Assembly (NCBI RefSeq): GCF_000308495.1
Contig: NZ_BAFU01000086.1
Span: 124,001-188,000, forward strand
Length of the DNA stretch: 64,000 nucleotides
Reading direction: 5' to 3'
From: Nocardia brevicatena NBRC 12119
Lineage (GTDB): Bacteria; Actinomycetota; Actinomycetes; Mycobacteriales; Mycobacteriaceae
Shown here: positions 17,610-26,572 of the stretch, piece after piece
Layout: each line of letters begins with the position of its first letter
How positions within the stretch are numbered: position 1 is the first letter of the stretch
Translations under genes and position numbers: made by a program
The notes under the pieces: model-generated
Database searches by the model: none
What the model was told of the DNA's origin: nothing
Seen by the model: the letters and a program-made list of their open reading frames with translations, nothing else

Positions 17610-18395
17610 CTATTGTGCCCAAGTGGGCGGACGCTTCTGCAAGAAGGCGGTCGCCCCCTCGATCACCTCGGGAGTGCCGAAGAACCTGCCGGAGCGGGCG
17701 GCGAGCTCCTCGGCGGATCGGTCGAATTCGGCCAGGATCGCGGCGGTGGTGAGGCGTTTGCTCTCGGCCAGCCCCTGTGGGGAACCCTTGCGGAGTTCGG
17801 CACGCAGCCGCGCCACCTCGGCGGCCGGGTCGTCGACGGCGAGGGTGATCAGGCCGATGCGTTCGGCCGTGTCGGCGTCGAATTTCTCACCGGTCAGGAA
17901 GTACCGGTCGGCGGCGCGCGTGCGCATCCGGGGCAGCAGGGTCAGGGAGATGACGAACGGTGCGAGGCCGAGCCGGGCCTCGGTGAGAGCGAAACTGCTG
18001 CCGCGGCCGGCGACGGCGATATCGCAGGCCGCCAGGATTCCCATACCACCGGCCCGGACATTGCCGTCGACCTGCGCGATCACCGGTTTCGGCAGTTCCA
18101 GGACCGCCCGCAGCAACCGCACCATCCACCGGGTGCGCTGGTCGGCGGCCACGGCCGGGTCGGCGTCCACCGCTTCCTTCAGGTCCGCGCCGGCGCAGAA
18201 GGTGTTGCCGGTGTGGGTGAGTACCACCCCCCGCACCGCCGGATCGGCGGCGGCGCGGGCCAACCCGTCGAGCAGTTCGGTGACCAGCCGGGAGGAGATG
18301 GCGTTGCGATTGTGCGGGGAGTCCAGGGTGAGGGTGGCGAAGCCGTCCTCGGCCGCGTAGCCGACAAAGGGGCCGGTGGTAGGGGTATCCGTCAC
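17610..18395 (-). CDS. Enoyl-CoA hydratase/isomerase family protein
   Basis: A 261-residue crotonase-fold enzyme. It has the oxyanion-hole segments NTFCAGADLKEA and QVDGNVRAGGMGILAACDIAVA and the C-terminal helix region. In the position of the usual second catalytic Glu it has ALTEARLGLAP, which retains a Glu. The GTG at 18395 follows GGAGGG. Within the operon it would hydrate the unsaturated acyl-CoA after carboxylation, as LiuC/AtuE do. The gap to the upstream acyl-CoA dehydrogenase is 11 bp. The exact substrate is inferred from neighbours. Confidence 0.9.
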   Translation of the reverse strand: MTDTPTTGPFVGYAAEDGFATLTLDSPHNRNAISSRLVTELLDGLARAAADPAVRGVVLTHTGNTFCAGADLKEAVDADPAVAADQRTRWMVRLLRAVLELPKPVIAQVDGNVRAGGMGILAACDIAVAGRGSSFALTEARLGLAPFVISLTLLPRMRTRAADRYFLTGEKFDADTAERIGLITLAVDDPAAEVARLRAELRKGSPQGLAESKRLTTAAILAEFDRSAEELAARSGRFFGTPEVIEGATAFLQKRPPTWAQ

Positions 18396-18406
18396 GGTCC
18401 CTCCGA

Positions 18407-19567
18407 TCAGTACGACTTCGGCAGGCCGAGCGAATGCTGGGCCACGAAGTTGAGCACCATCTCCCGGCTGACCGGGGCGATCCGGGCGATCCGCGCCGCC
18501 CCGAGCATGGCGGCCAGACCGTATTCCGCGGTCAGTCCGGCGCCGCCGTGGGTCTGGATGGCCTGGTCGAGCGCCTTGATACTCGCTTCACCGGCGGCGT
18601 ATTTGGCCATATTCGCCGCCTCCGCGGCGCCCATCTCGTCGCCCGCGTCGTAGAGGGTGGCGGCCTTCTGCATCATCAGCTTGGCCATTTCCAGCTCCAC
18701 CTTCACCGCCGCCAGCGGATGCGCGATGCCCTGGTGCGCGCCGATCGGGGTCTTCCAGACGGTGCGCTCCTTGGCGTATTCGACGGCCTTGTCGATGGCA
18801 TACCGGCCGACGCCGACGGCCATGGCCGCACCCATGATGCGTTCCGGGTTCAGGCCCGCGAACAGCTGCATCAACGCGGCGTCCTCCTTGCCGACCAGGG
18901 CTTTCGCGGGCAGCCGGATATCGTCGAGGAACAGGGTGAACTGGTGGTCCGGTTCGATGATGTCCATGTCCTGCGGCGTCTTCACGAAGCCGGGCGCGTC
19001 GGTGGGCACGATGAACAGCGCCGGCTCGAGCTTGCCGGTTTTGTGGTCCTCGGTGCGTGCCACGATCAGCACCGCCTCGGCCTGGTCCACGCCGGAGATG
19101 AAGATCTTGCGGCCGTTGAGGACCCAGTCGTCGCCGTCACGGCGGGCGGTGGTGGTGATCTGGTGCGAATTGGAACCCGCGTCGGGTTCGGTGATACCGA
19201 AGACCATCTTGGTGGAGCCGTCGGCGAGTTTGGGCAGCCAGGTGGCCTTCTGCTCGTCGGTGCCGTACCGGGTGATGATGGTGCCGCAGATCGCCGGGGA
19301 CACCACCATGAGCAGCAGCCCCGCGCCCTGCGCGGACAGTTCCTCCATCACCAGCGCCAGCTCGTACATTCCGGCGCCACCGCCGCCGTACTCTTCCGGC
19401 AGGTTCACGCCCAGGAAACCGAGTTTCCCGGCCTCGTCCCACAATTCGGTGAGCGGCTCGTTCTTGCGTGCCCGGGGCAGCACATAGTCGCGGTAGGTGT
19501 ACTTGGCGGCCAGCGCGGCGACGGCGGCCCGCAACTGCTTGCGTTCCTCGGATTCGATGAAGCTCAT
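18407..19567 (-). CDS. Acyl-CoA dehydrogenase (second copy in operon)
   Basis: 386 residues with full acyl-CoA dehydrogenase architecture: helical N-domain, FGITEPDAGSNSHQITTTA (flavin-binding signature), central beta domain, and a C-terminal helical domain with RTVWKTPIGAHQGIAHPLA and QTHGGAGLTAEYGLAAM. The signature Glu that acts as the base would lie in the LTAEYG region. ATG 19567 follows CAGGAGTG. Two distinct dehydrogenases in one operon suggest two oxidation steps or two substrates, as in terpenoid or branched-chain degradation. It is separated from the carboxylase alpha gene by 68 bp. Confidence 0.93.
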   Translation of the reverse strand: MSFIESEERKQLRAAVAALAAKYTYRDYVLPRARKNEPLTELWDEAGKLGFLGVNLPEEYGGGGAGMYELALVMEELSAQGAGLLLMVVSPAICGTIITRYGTDEQKATWLPKLADGSTKMVFGITEPDAGSNSHQITTTARRDGDDWVLNGRKIFISGVDQAEAVLIVARTEDHKTGKLEPALFIVPTDAPGFVKTPQDMDIIEPDHQFTLFLDDIRLPAKALVGKEDAALMQLFAGLNPERIMGAAMAVGVGRYAIDKAVEYAKERTVWKTPIGAHQGIAHPLAAVKVELEMAKLMMQKAATLYDAGDEMGAAEAANMAKYAAGEASIKALDQAIQTHGGAGLTAEYGLAAMLGAARIARIAPVSREMVLNFVAQHSLGLPKSY

Positions 19568-19635
19568 GATCACTCCTGGTTGAATGGGCGGTCGAGCTGC
19601 GCCTGCGTGGTCACGCTGCGCTGCCTCCTCCGGCG

Positions 19636-21756
19636 CTAACGCTCGGCCGCTGTGTTGTCGCCGATGGGTTCCACCACGGCAAGGACGGTGCCGACATCGA
19701 CCTGCGAGCCGACGGAGACATTGACGGCGGTGAGCACACCCGTGGCGGGGGCGGCGATGGTGTGTTCCATCTTCATCGCCTCCAGCCACAGAATCGGCTG
19801 TCCCGCTTCGACGGCGCTGCCCACCTCGGCACCCAACCGGATCACACTGCCCGGCATGGGGGCCAGCAGCGATCCGGTGGCCACCTGGTCGGCGGGATCG
19901 GTGAAGCGCGGCAGCCGGCGCACGCTCACCGGGCCCAGCGGCGAATCGACGCATACCAGATCGCCGTACCGGGCCACCGTGAACCGCCGGCGGACCGGGC
20001 CGTGTTCGCCGGGGACCGCGAGTACCACGGTGTCCGGGGCGGCTTCGATCAGTTCGAGACCGTCGAAACCGTCCACCACCACACCGCTGCGGGTGAACCG
20101 GTAGCCGACCTCGTGTTTTCCGGTGGCGCGGCTCTCGTAGGACTTGCGCTGCGACTGCGAGGACAGGTTTCGCCAGCCGCTCGGCACCCCGCCGACGACC
20201 CGGGCCGCGGCGCGGTTGGCCGCCGCGTCGGCGAGGGCGGCGGCCACCACCGACAGCGCCTCGTCCGCCTCCGACACCACCGGCGCGGACAGGGCGTCCA
20301 GGCCATGGGTGGTGAAGAACGCGGTATCGGTGTCGCCGGCCAGGAACGCCGGATGCCGCAGCACCCGGACCAACAGATCCCGGCTGGTGGCCAGGCCGTG
20401 GATTCGGGCGCGGTGCAGCGCCGCGGCCAGCAGCCGGGCGGCCTCGTCGCGGGTGCGGCCATAGGAGATGAGTTTGGCCAGCATGGGGTCGTAGTGCACC
20501 CCGACCTCCGAGCCGGCCACCACACCGCTGTCGAGCCGCACACCGGGCCGGGTCAGGAGATCGAATTCCGTTTCCACCGAGGGGATATCGAGAAGGTGCA
20601 CGGTCCCGCTCTGCGGCTGCCAGTCCTGTGCCGGATCCTCGGCGTAGAGCCGCGCCTCGATCGAATGTCCCCGCGCGGCGGGCGGTTCGACGTCCAGCGC
20701 GGCACCTTGGGCGATCTCCAGTTGCAGTTGCACCAGGTCCAATCCGGTGGTGCATTCGGTGACCGGGTGTTCGACCTGCAGTCGGGTGTTCATCTCCAGG
20801 AAGAAGAACTCGCCCGTCTCGTCGGCCAGGAACTCGACGGTGCCCGCACCGGTGTAGCCGATGGCGGCGGCCGCCTTGCGGGCCGTCTCGAACAGCCGGT
20901 CCCGCATACCGGGCTCCGCCGACCCCCGACCGCGCGCGGCAGCATCATCGGCCGCGCGCGGAGGGCCTCCATGGTCACGCTCCGCTACCGTCTCCGGCCC
21001 CTGACCGCGCGCGGCATCGATCCGCTCCACCAGCGGTGACGGTGCCTCCTCGAGAACCTTCTGGTGCCGGCGCTGAATCGAGCACTCCCGCTCGCCGACC
21101 GCCCAGATGGTGCCGTGCGTATCGGCCATCACCTGCACCTCGATATGGCGGCCGGTCTCCAGGTAGCGTTCGCAGAACACCGTCGGGTCGCCGAACGCCG
21201 ATTCCGCCTCCCGCCGCGCCACCTCGAGCTGGGCGGGCAGTTCGGCCAGGTCACGCACCACGCGCATACCCCGCCCGCCACCGCCGGCCGACGCCTTGAT
21301 CAGCACGGGAAGCAGGTCCTCGGTGACCTCGTCCGGGTTCAGCTCGGCCAGTACCGGAACTCCGGCCGCGTCCATCATCTTCTTGGCCGCGACCTTGGAC
21401 CCCATCTCCTCGATGGCGGCCACCGGCGGTCCCACCCACACCAGACCGGCTTCCCGCACGGCCCGAGCGAATTCGGCGTTCTCGGAGAGGAATCCATAGC
21501 CGGGGTGGATCGCGTCCGCCCCGGTGGCCCGTGCGGCGGCGATGAGGAGATCGGCCCGCAGATAGGTTTCCGAAGGCGTGTTGCCCGGCAGTCGGACGGC
21601 GGCGTCCGCCTCCGCCACATGCGGGGAATCGGCATCGGCGTCGGAATACACCGCGACGGTACCCAGGCCCATTCGCCGACAGGTCGCGAAAACCCGCCGG
21701 GCGATCTCGCCGCGATTGGCGACCAGGACACTGGTGATGATCTGCGAATCGGTCAC
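19636..21756 (-). CDS. Acyl-CoA carboxylase alpha subunit (biotin carboxylase + BCCP), with in-frame insertion
   Basis: 706 residues. A biotin carboxylase domain (SVLVANRGEIARRVFATCRR, KASAGGGGRGMRVV, EMNTRLQVEHPVTE) is followed by a linker and a C-terminal biotinyl domain with EAMKMEH. It makes carboxybiotin for the beta subunit encoded just upstream. GTG 21756 follows the beta stop by 8 bp. Between LVERI and GMRDRLFETA sit ~35 extra Ala/Arg/Gly/Asp-rich residues that homologous carboxylases lack. They come from a palindromic DNA insert (20928-21015) that keeps the frame. The insert falls in a surface-type segment before the GYTGAGTVEF strand, so activity may survive. Geranyl-, methylcrotonyl- or another acyl-CoA is the likely substrate. 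Confidence 0.92.
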   Translation of the reverse strand: MTDSQIITSVLVANRGEIARRVFATCRRMGLGTVAVYSDADADSPHVAEADAAVRLPGNTPSETYLRADLLIAAARATGADAIHPGYGFLSENAEFARAVREAGLVWVGPPVAAIEEMGSKVAAKKMMDAAGVPVLAELNPDEVTEDLLPVLIKASAGGGGRGMRVVRDLAELPAQLEVARREAESAFGDPTVFCERYLETGRHIEVQVMADTHGTIWAVGERECSIQRRHQKVLEEAPSPLVERIDAARGQGPETVAERDHGGPPRAADDAAARGRGSAEPGMRDRLFETARKAAAAIGYTGAGTVEFLADETGEFFFLEMNTRLQVEHPVTECTTGLDLVQLQLEIAQGAALDVEPPAARGHSIEARLYAEDPAQDWQPQSGTVHLLDIPSVETEFDLLTRPGVRLDSGVVAGSEVGVHYDPMLAKLISYGRTRDEAARLLAAALHRARIHGLATSRDLLVRVLRHPAFLAGDTDTAFFTTHGLDALSAPVVSEADEALSVVAAALADAAANRAAARVVGGVPSGWRNLSSQSQRKSYESRATGKHEVGYRFTRSGVVVDGFDGLELIEAAPDTVVLAVPGEHGPVRRRFTVARYGDLVCVDSPLGPVSVRRLPRFTDPADQVATGSLLAPMPGSVIRLGAEVGSAVEAGQPILWLEAMKMEHTIAAPATGVLTAVNVSVGSQVDVGTVLAVVEPIGDNTAAER
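20928..21015. repeat. Palindromic insert inside the biotin carboxylase gene
   Basis: A 65-bp segment (20951-21015) has 11-bp terminal inverted repeats, GCCGCGCGCGG and CCGCGCGCGGC. A third copy of the arm sits at 20930-20940 as part of a direct repeat GACCGCGCGCGGC (20928-20940 and 21003-21015, 75 bp apart). The interior word TGGTCACGCTCCGCTACCGT partly recurs at ~19609-19630 (TGGTCACGCTGCGCTGCCTC) between genes. It looks like a small mobile or dispersed repeat that entered in frame. Confidence 0.6.
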
Positions 21757-21764
21757 GGCCGGCC

Positions 21765-23363
21765 TCACATTCGGAAGACGCCGAAGCCCTCGGCGCCCTT
21801 GATCGGAGCGGTGTGGACGGCCGACAGGGCCATACCCAGCACCGTTCGGGTATCGCGCGGATCGATGACCCCGTCGTCGTACAGCCGCCCGGACATGAAC
21901 ATGGCCAGCGATTCGGCCTCGATCTGCGCCTCGACCATGGCCCGCATACCGGCATCGGCTTCCTCGTCGAATGCCTGCCCCCGGGCCTCGGCGGCGGCGC
22001 GGCCGACGATGGAGATGACGCCTGCCAATTGCGCGCCACCCATCACCGCGGATTTCGCGCTGGGCCAGGCGAAGACGAACCGCGGGTCGTAGGCGCGACC
22101 GCACATACCGTAGTGCCCGGCGCCGTAGGAGGCGCCCATGAGCACCGAGATATGCGGGACCTTCGAATTGGATACGGCGTTGATCATCATCGAGCCGTGC
22201 TTGATGATGCCCTTCTGCTCGTATTCCTTGCCGACCATATAGCCGGTGGTGTTGTGCAGGAACAGCAGCGGCGTATCGGTTTTGTTGGCCAGCTGGATGA
22301 ACTGGGTGGCCTTCTGCGATTCCTCGGAGAACAACACGCCACGGGCATTGGCCAGAATGCCGATCGGGTAACCGTGCAGTTCCGCCCAGCCGGTGACCAG
22401 GCTGGAACCGTAGAGCGGTTTGAATTCGTCGAAGTCGGAACCGTCGACGATCCGGGCGACCACCTCGCGCGGGTCGAACGGGATTCGCAGATCCGGCGGA
22501 ACGATACCGAGCAGGTCCTCGGCGTCGTACAGCGGTTCCCGGATATCGGCTCGCGGCGCCGGTCCCTGTTTGCGCCGGTTCAGCCGCTTGACGATCCGGC
22601 GTCCGATCCGGATGGCGTCCTGTTCGTCGACCGCGTAATAGTCGGCCAGACCGGACACCCGGGCATGCATATCGGCCCCGCCGAGCGATTCGTCGTCGGA
22701 TTCCTCACCGGTGGCCATCTTGACCAGCGGCGGACCGCCGAGGAACACCTTGGAGCGTTCCTTGATCATCACCACGTGGTCGGACATACCGGGGATATAC
22801 GCGCCGCCCGCGGTGGAATTGCCGAAAACCAGGGCGATGGTGGGGATACCGGCCGCCGAGGCCTGGGTGAGGTCGCGGAACATCCGGCCGCCCGGCACGA
22901 AAACTTCCTTCTGCGTGGGCAGATCGGCACCGCCGGATTCGACCAGGGAGATCACCGGAAGTCGGTTCTCCCGAACGATATCGTTGATGCGCAGCGTTTT
23001 TCGCAGCGTCCACGGATTGGAGGTGCCGCCGCGCACCGTTGGATCGGGCGCGACGATCATGCATTCCACGCCCTCCACCACGCCGATACCGGCTACCGTG
23101 CTCGCGCCGACGTGGAATTCGCTACCCCAGGCGGCCAGAGGGCACAGTTCCAGGAACGGCGAATCCTCGTCGATGAGCAGTTCGATCCGCTCCCGCGCGG
23201 TGAGTTTGCCGCGTTTGCGGTGCCGGGCCAGTTTCTCCGGGCCGCCGCCCGCGATGACCTTCGCGAATTCGGCATCCAGTTCGGCGAGTTTGGCCGTCAT
23301 GGCCTCGGCCGCGGCGAGGTACTCGGGCGAATCGGTGTCGAGGGTGCTGCGTAGCGTCGTCAC
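21765..23363 (-). CDS. Acyl-CoA carboxylase beta subunit (carboxyltransferase)
   Basis: 532 residues with both crotonase-like halves of a carboxyltransferase. The N-half contains KLTARERIELLIDEDSPFLE, GGTSNPWTLRKTLRI and NSTAGGAYIPGMSDHVVMI; the C-half contains YPIGILANARGVLFSEESQK, LLFLHNTTGYMVGKEYEQKG and GASYGAGHYGMCGRAYDPRF. This pattern is close to methylcrotonyl-/geranyl-CoA carboxylase beta (LiuB/AtuC). GTG 23363 overlaps the stop of the upstream acyl-CoA dehydrogenase (GTGA). It pairs with the biotin-carrying alpha subunit encoded 8 bp downstream. Confidence 0.94.
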   Translation of the reverse strand: MTTLRSTLDTDSPEYLAAAEAMTAKLAELDAEFAKVIAGGGPEKLARHRKRGKLTARERIELLIDEDSPFLELCPLAAWGSEFHVGASTVAGIGVVEGVECMIVAPDPTVRGGTSNPWTLRKTLRINDIVRENRLPVISLVESGGADLPTQKEVFVPGGRMFRDLTQASAAGIPTIALVFGNSTAGGAYIPGMSDHVVMIKERSKVFLGGPPLVKMATGEESDDESLGGADMHARVSGLADYYAVDEQDAIRIGRRIVKRLNRRKQGPAPRADIREPLYDAEDLLGIVPPDLRIPFDPREVVARIVDGSDFDEFKPLYGSSLVTGWAELHGYPIGILANARGVLFSEESQKATQFIQLANKTDTPLLFLHNTTGYMVGKEYEQKGIIKHGSMMINAVSNSKVPHISVLMGASYGAGHYGMCGRAYDPRFVFAWPSAKSAVMGGAQLAGVISIVGRAAAEARGQAFDEEADAGMRAMVEAQIEAESLAMFMSGRLYDDGVIDPRDTRTVLGMALSAVHTAPIKGAEGFGVFRM

Positions 23364-24511
23364 GACTGATACCCCAATCGTTTGGCGGCCAGGCCGGTGA
23401 GGATTTCGGTGGTACCGCCGCCGATACAGAGAATCCGCATATCCCGGTACTGGCGTTCCACCTCGGATTCGCGCATATAGCCGAGTCCACCGAACAACTG
23501 CACGGCCTGGTTGGCCACCCATTCGCCGGCCTCGACGGCGGTGTTCTTGGCGAAACACACTTCGGCGATCAGGTCGGTTTCCCCGGCGGCGGCGCGGGCG
23601 GCCACCTCGCGGGTGTAGACGCGAGCGACATCGATACGGCGGGCCATTTCGGTGACGGTGTTCTGCACCGCCTGCCGGCCGATCAACGGGCGGCCGAACG
23701 TCTCCCGGTTGCGTACCCAGTCCAGGGTCAGATCCAGGCAGCGCTGCGCGCTCGAATACGCCTGCACCGCCAGACCGACGCGTTCGCTGACGAATGCCGC
23801 AGCGATCTGGGCGAAGCCGGAATTCTCCGGACCCACCAGGTTCGATACCGGAACCCGCACATCCTGGTAGGACAGTTCGGCGGTATCGGAGGCGCGCCAA
23901 CCCATCTTGTCCAGTTTGCGGCTCACCGTGAACCCGGAGGTGCCGCGTTCCACCACCAGCAGCGAGATGCCGGAGGCGCCCTCCCCGCCGGTGCGTACCG
24001 CGGTGACCACGAAATCGGCGCGGCAGCCGGAGGTGATGTAGGTCTTGGCGCCATTGACGATGTAGTGGTCACCGTCGCGACGCGCGGTGGTGGTGAGATG
24101 TCCGACGTCGGAACCACCGCCGGGCTCGGTGATGGCGAGTGAGCCGATCCTCTCCCCGGCCAGTGTCGGTTTCACCCAGCGTTCGATCTGTGCGGAATCG
24201 CCGGCGGCGATGAGATGGGGAACCGCGATACCGCAGGTGAACAGGGAGGCGAACAAACCTCCGGAGGCCCCGGCCTGGTGCATCTCCTCACAGACGATCG
24301 CCGCGTCGATACCGTCGCCGCCCGCGCCGCCCGCATGCTCGGGAAACTGGATGCCGAGCAGTCCGAGCGCCCCGGCCTTCTTGTGCAATTCCCGCGGGAT
24401 CTCGCCCACCCGCTCCCATTCGTCCAGGTAGGGCAGGATTTCGCGTTCCACGAACCCGCGGACGGTGGCACGCAGTTCGCGCCGCTCCGGGGTGTTCCAC
24501 ACAGTGCTCAC
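23360..24511 (-). CDS. Acyl-CoA dehydrogenase (first copy in operon)
   Basis: 383 residues. Conserved segments are SLAITEPGGGSDVGHLTTTA, YIVNGAKTYITSGCRADFVV, RETFGRPLIGRQAVQNTV and QLFGGLGYMRESEVERQYRD-M, with RILCIGGGTTEI at the end. The GTG at 24511 overlaps the stop of the AtuA-like gene (GTGA), which fixes this start over an upstream one. It resembles AtuD/LiuA-type enzymes that introduce the double bond before carboxylation. It is coupled to the carboxyltransferase gene downstream by another GTGA overlap. Confidence 0.94.
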   Translation of the reverse strand: MSTVWNTPERRELRATVRGFVEREILPYLDEWERVGEIPRELHKKAGALGLLGIQFPEHAGGAGGDGIDAAIVCEEMHQAGASGGLFASLFTCGIAVPHLIAAGDSAQIERWVKPTLAGERIGSLAITEPGGGSDVGHLTTTARRDGDHYIVNGAKTYITSGCRADFVVTAVRTGGEGASGISLLVVERGTSGFTVSRKLDKMGWRASDTAELSYQDVRVPVSNLVGPENSGFAQIAAAFVSERVGLAVQAYSSAQRCLDLTLDWVRNRETFGRPLIGRQAVQNTVTEMARRIDVARVYTREVAARAAAGETDLIAEVCFAKNTAVEAGEWVANQAVQLFGGLGYMRESEVERQYRDMRILCIGGGTTEILTGLAAKRLGYQS

Positions 24512-26223
24512 GGCAATAACTCCACAGGGATGTCGAGATGACGGGACCGCAGCCATTCCCCGAGACCCTTGGCCTGGGGATCGAACCGCGCCTGATAGGC
24601 CACGCCCTTACCGAGCAGGCCGGATACGATGAAATTGAGCGCCCGCAGGTTCGGCAGCACATGCCGGGTGACCGTGAGCGGGGCAGTTTCCGGTAGTAGT
24701 TCCCGGAGCAGGTCGACCGTGAGGGTGTGCGCCAGCCAGCGCCACTGCTCATCGGTGCGGACCCAGACGCCGATATTGGCGTCCCCGCCCTTGTCGCCGC
24801 TGCGCGCCAGGGCGATGGTACCCAGGGGAAGCCGGCAGGTCTCTCCGACCGGGAACGGTGCGGGCAGCGGCGGTTCCGGAACCTCGGCCAATTCCCGGGT
24901 TTCACCCGGGGCGCCGACCAGGACCCGGCAGGCGTCCGGGAGCACGGCGGTATGCGGCACCTTCTCCGCGTCGACGTATCCGGGACCGAACACCCCGTAC
25001 GGCGAGCCGTTTCCCGGCGGCGCGGTGAAACTACAGCCCGGATAGCTCGCCAGAGCCAGTTCGACCGCGACACTCGAGAAGGCCCGTCCCACCACATTCG
25101 GGTCGGGATCGCGGACCACACAGCGCAGCAGCGCGCTGGCCTGTTCCTCGGTGTCGGCGTCCGGACGGTCCAGGCGTGCCAGGGTCCATTCCAGTTCGGC
25201 GGGTTTGCGCGGCATCCAGGCCTCCAACTGCCGCCTCGCCAGGTCGGCCTTGGCCTCGATATCGAGGCCGGTGAGGATGAAACCCATCTCGTTGCGGAAA
25301 CCGTCGAGGGTGTTGAGCGAGACTTTCAGCCGGGGTGGCGGTGCCTCACCCTCCACGCCGCTGATCAACACCCGGTCGGGACCGGCCGATTCCAGCCGGA
25401 CGGTGTCCAGGCGAGCCGTGACGTCGGGACCGGCGTAGCGGGCGCCCTGGATCTCGTACATCAACTGCGCTCGCACCGTATCGACGGTGACCGCGCCACC
25501 GGTGGTCTCGTGTTTGGTGATAACGCTGCTACCGTCGGCATACACCTCGGCGATCGGGAACCCCGGCCGGACCGGATCGGGGATCTCGGTGAAGAACGCG
25601 AAATTGCCTCCGGTGGCCTGGGTCCCGCATTCGACCACGTGTCCGGCGACCACCGCGCCGGCCAGCCGGTGATAGTCGGCGCGACTCCAGCCGAAGTGGG
25701 CGGCGGCGGGGCCGACAACCAGCGAGGCGTCGGTGACACGCCCGGTGACCACCACATCGGCACCGGCGTTCAGGCATTCCACAATGCCCCAGGCCCCGAG
25801 GTAGGCATTGGCGGTCAGCGGCTTGCCGAGCCCGAGTTCCGCGGCCCGGGCGGTGAGGTCGTCCCCTTCCACATATCCGACCCGCACCCGCAGTCCCAGC
25901 CGGTCGGCCAGTTCTCGCACCTTGTCCGCGAGCCCGGCCGGATTCAACCCACCGGCATTGGTGACGATCTGAACATTGCGCTCCAACGCCAGTCCGAGAC
26001 AGTCCTCGAGCTGCCGGAGGAAGGTCTTGGCATAGCCGAGCCCCGCGTCCTTCATCCGGTCCCGGCCTAGGATCAGCATGGTCAGTTCGGCGAGATAGTC
26101 GCCGGTGAGCACATCGAGCTGCCCGGCCTCGAGCATCTCCCGCATGGCGCTGTGCCGGTCACCGTAGAACCCGGAACAGTTGCCTATCCGTATGACGTTC
26201 GGATCGGCCGCCAGTCCATTCAT
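24508..26223 (-). CDS. AtuA-like acyclic terpene utilisation family protein (DUF1446)
   Basis: 571 residues. Residues 1 to ~440 match the AtuA/DUF1446 family: IRIGNCSGFYGDRHSAMREM, IVTNAGGLNPAGLADKV, ANAYLGAWGIVECLNAGADV and VECGTQATGGNFAFF. A C-terminal ~110-residue domain follows (LGTIALARSGDKGGDANIGV), as in the longer family members. The exact reaction of AtuA is not established, but it is required for citronellol/geraniol degradation in Pseudomonas. Start ATG 26223 follows TAGGAGGCAG. It heads the operon, with the dehydrogenase, carboxylase and hydratase genes tightly coupled behind it. Confidence 0.88.
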   Translation of the reverse strand: MNGLAADPNVIRIGNCSGFYGDRHSAMREMLEAGQLDVLTGDYLAELTMLILGRDRMKDAGLGYAKTFLRQLEDCLGLALERNVQIVTNAGGLNPAGLADKVRELADRLGLRVRVGYVEGDDLTARAAELGLGKPLTANAYLGAWGIVECLNAGADVVVTGRVTDASLVVGPAAAHFGWSRADYHRLAGAVVAGHVVECGTQATGGNFAFFTEIPDPVRPGFPIAEVYADGSSVITKHETTGGAVTVDTVRAQLMYEIQGARYAGPDVTARLDTVRLESAGPDRVLISGVEGEAPPPRLKVSLNTLDGFRNEMGFILTGLDIEAKADLARRQLEAWMPRKPAELEWTLARLDRPDADTEEQASALLRCVVRDPDPNVVGRAFSSVAVELALASYPGCSFTAPPGNGSPYGVFGPGYVDAEKVPHTAVLPDACRVLVGAPGETRELAEVPEPPLPAPFPVGETCRLPLGTIALARSGDKGGDANIGVWVRTDEQWRWLAHTLTVDLLRELLPETAPLTVTRHVLPNLRALNFIVSGLLGKGVAYQARFDPQAKGLGEWLRSRHLDIPVELLP

Positions 26224-26269
26224 CAGTGGATCTGCCTCCTACTGCGACACAGGCGCATACGCCATGGTC

Positions 26270-26291
26270 CGTACGTGACCGCCCACGTACG
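26270..26291. promoter_or_regulatory. Inverted repeat upstream of the AtuA-like operon
   Basis: CGTACGTG (26270-26277) and CACGTACG (26284-26291) form perfect 8-bp arms around ACCGCC, and the flanks TGGT/ACCA extend the symmetry. It lies ~47 bp before the operon's first start codon, and it has the size of a TetR operator. The regulator at 17000-17602 is the natural candidate. Confidence 0.6.
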
Positions 26292-26322
26292 TAACCAGCA
26301 TCACAGCCCCACAAGAAAAAAT

Positions 26323-26338
26323 CAAGCATGCGTGCTTG
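26323..26338. promoter_or_regulatory. Second inverted repeat upstream of the AtuA-like operon
   Basis: CAAGCA-TGCG-TGCTTG has 6-bp perfect arms and lies in an AT-richer patch (26311-26345) that probably contains the operon promoter. It differs in sequence from the repeat at 26270, so a second regulator is possible. Confidence 0.5.
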
Positions 26339-26396
26339 TTAATAGCGCCGGCGCTCCTCATCCGTCCACCCGCGCCGTACCCGCCAAGATGGACCC

Positions 26397-26552
26397 ATGT
26401 CCTCCGACGTCACGGTAGTCCTCCTCGTCGCCTTGACCGGCTTCCTCCTCGGCGGCGCCTTCACCACCTGGAAGAACGTCCGCCCCCTCGCGATCGGCCT
26501 CGGCGTCTGCGCCGTCCTGGCGGCGATCGGCGCCATCGTCTGGCTGCTGTGA
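26397..26552 (+). CDS. Small hydrophobic membrane protein
   Basis: A 51-residue reading frame with two predicted transmembrane segments: VTVVLLVALTGFLLGGAF (residues ~5-22) and LAIGLGVCAVLAAIGAIVWL (residues ~31-50), joined by TTWKNVRP. No family is recognised. There is no strong ribosome-binding site, but GATGG precedes the ATG. It is the only plus-strand gene between two minus-strand operons and ends 20 bp before the convergent epoxide hydrolase gene. The clean two-helix hydropathy pattern is the main evidence that it is real. Confidence 0.6.
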   Translation: MSSDVTVVLLVALTGFLLGGAFTTWKNVRPLAIGLGVCAVLAAIGAIVWLL

Positions 26553-26572
26553 GGGCAACCCGCCGAGAGGGC

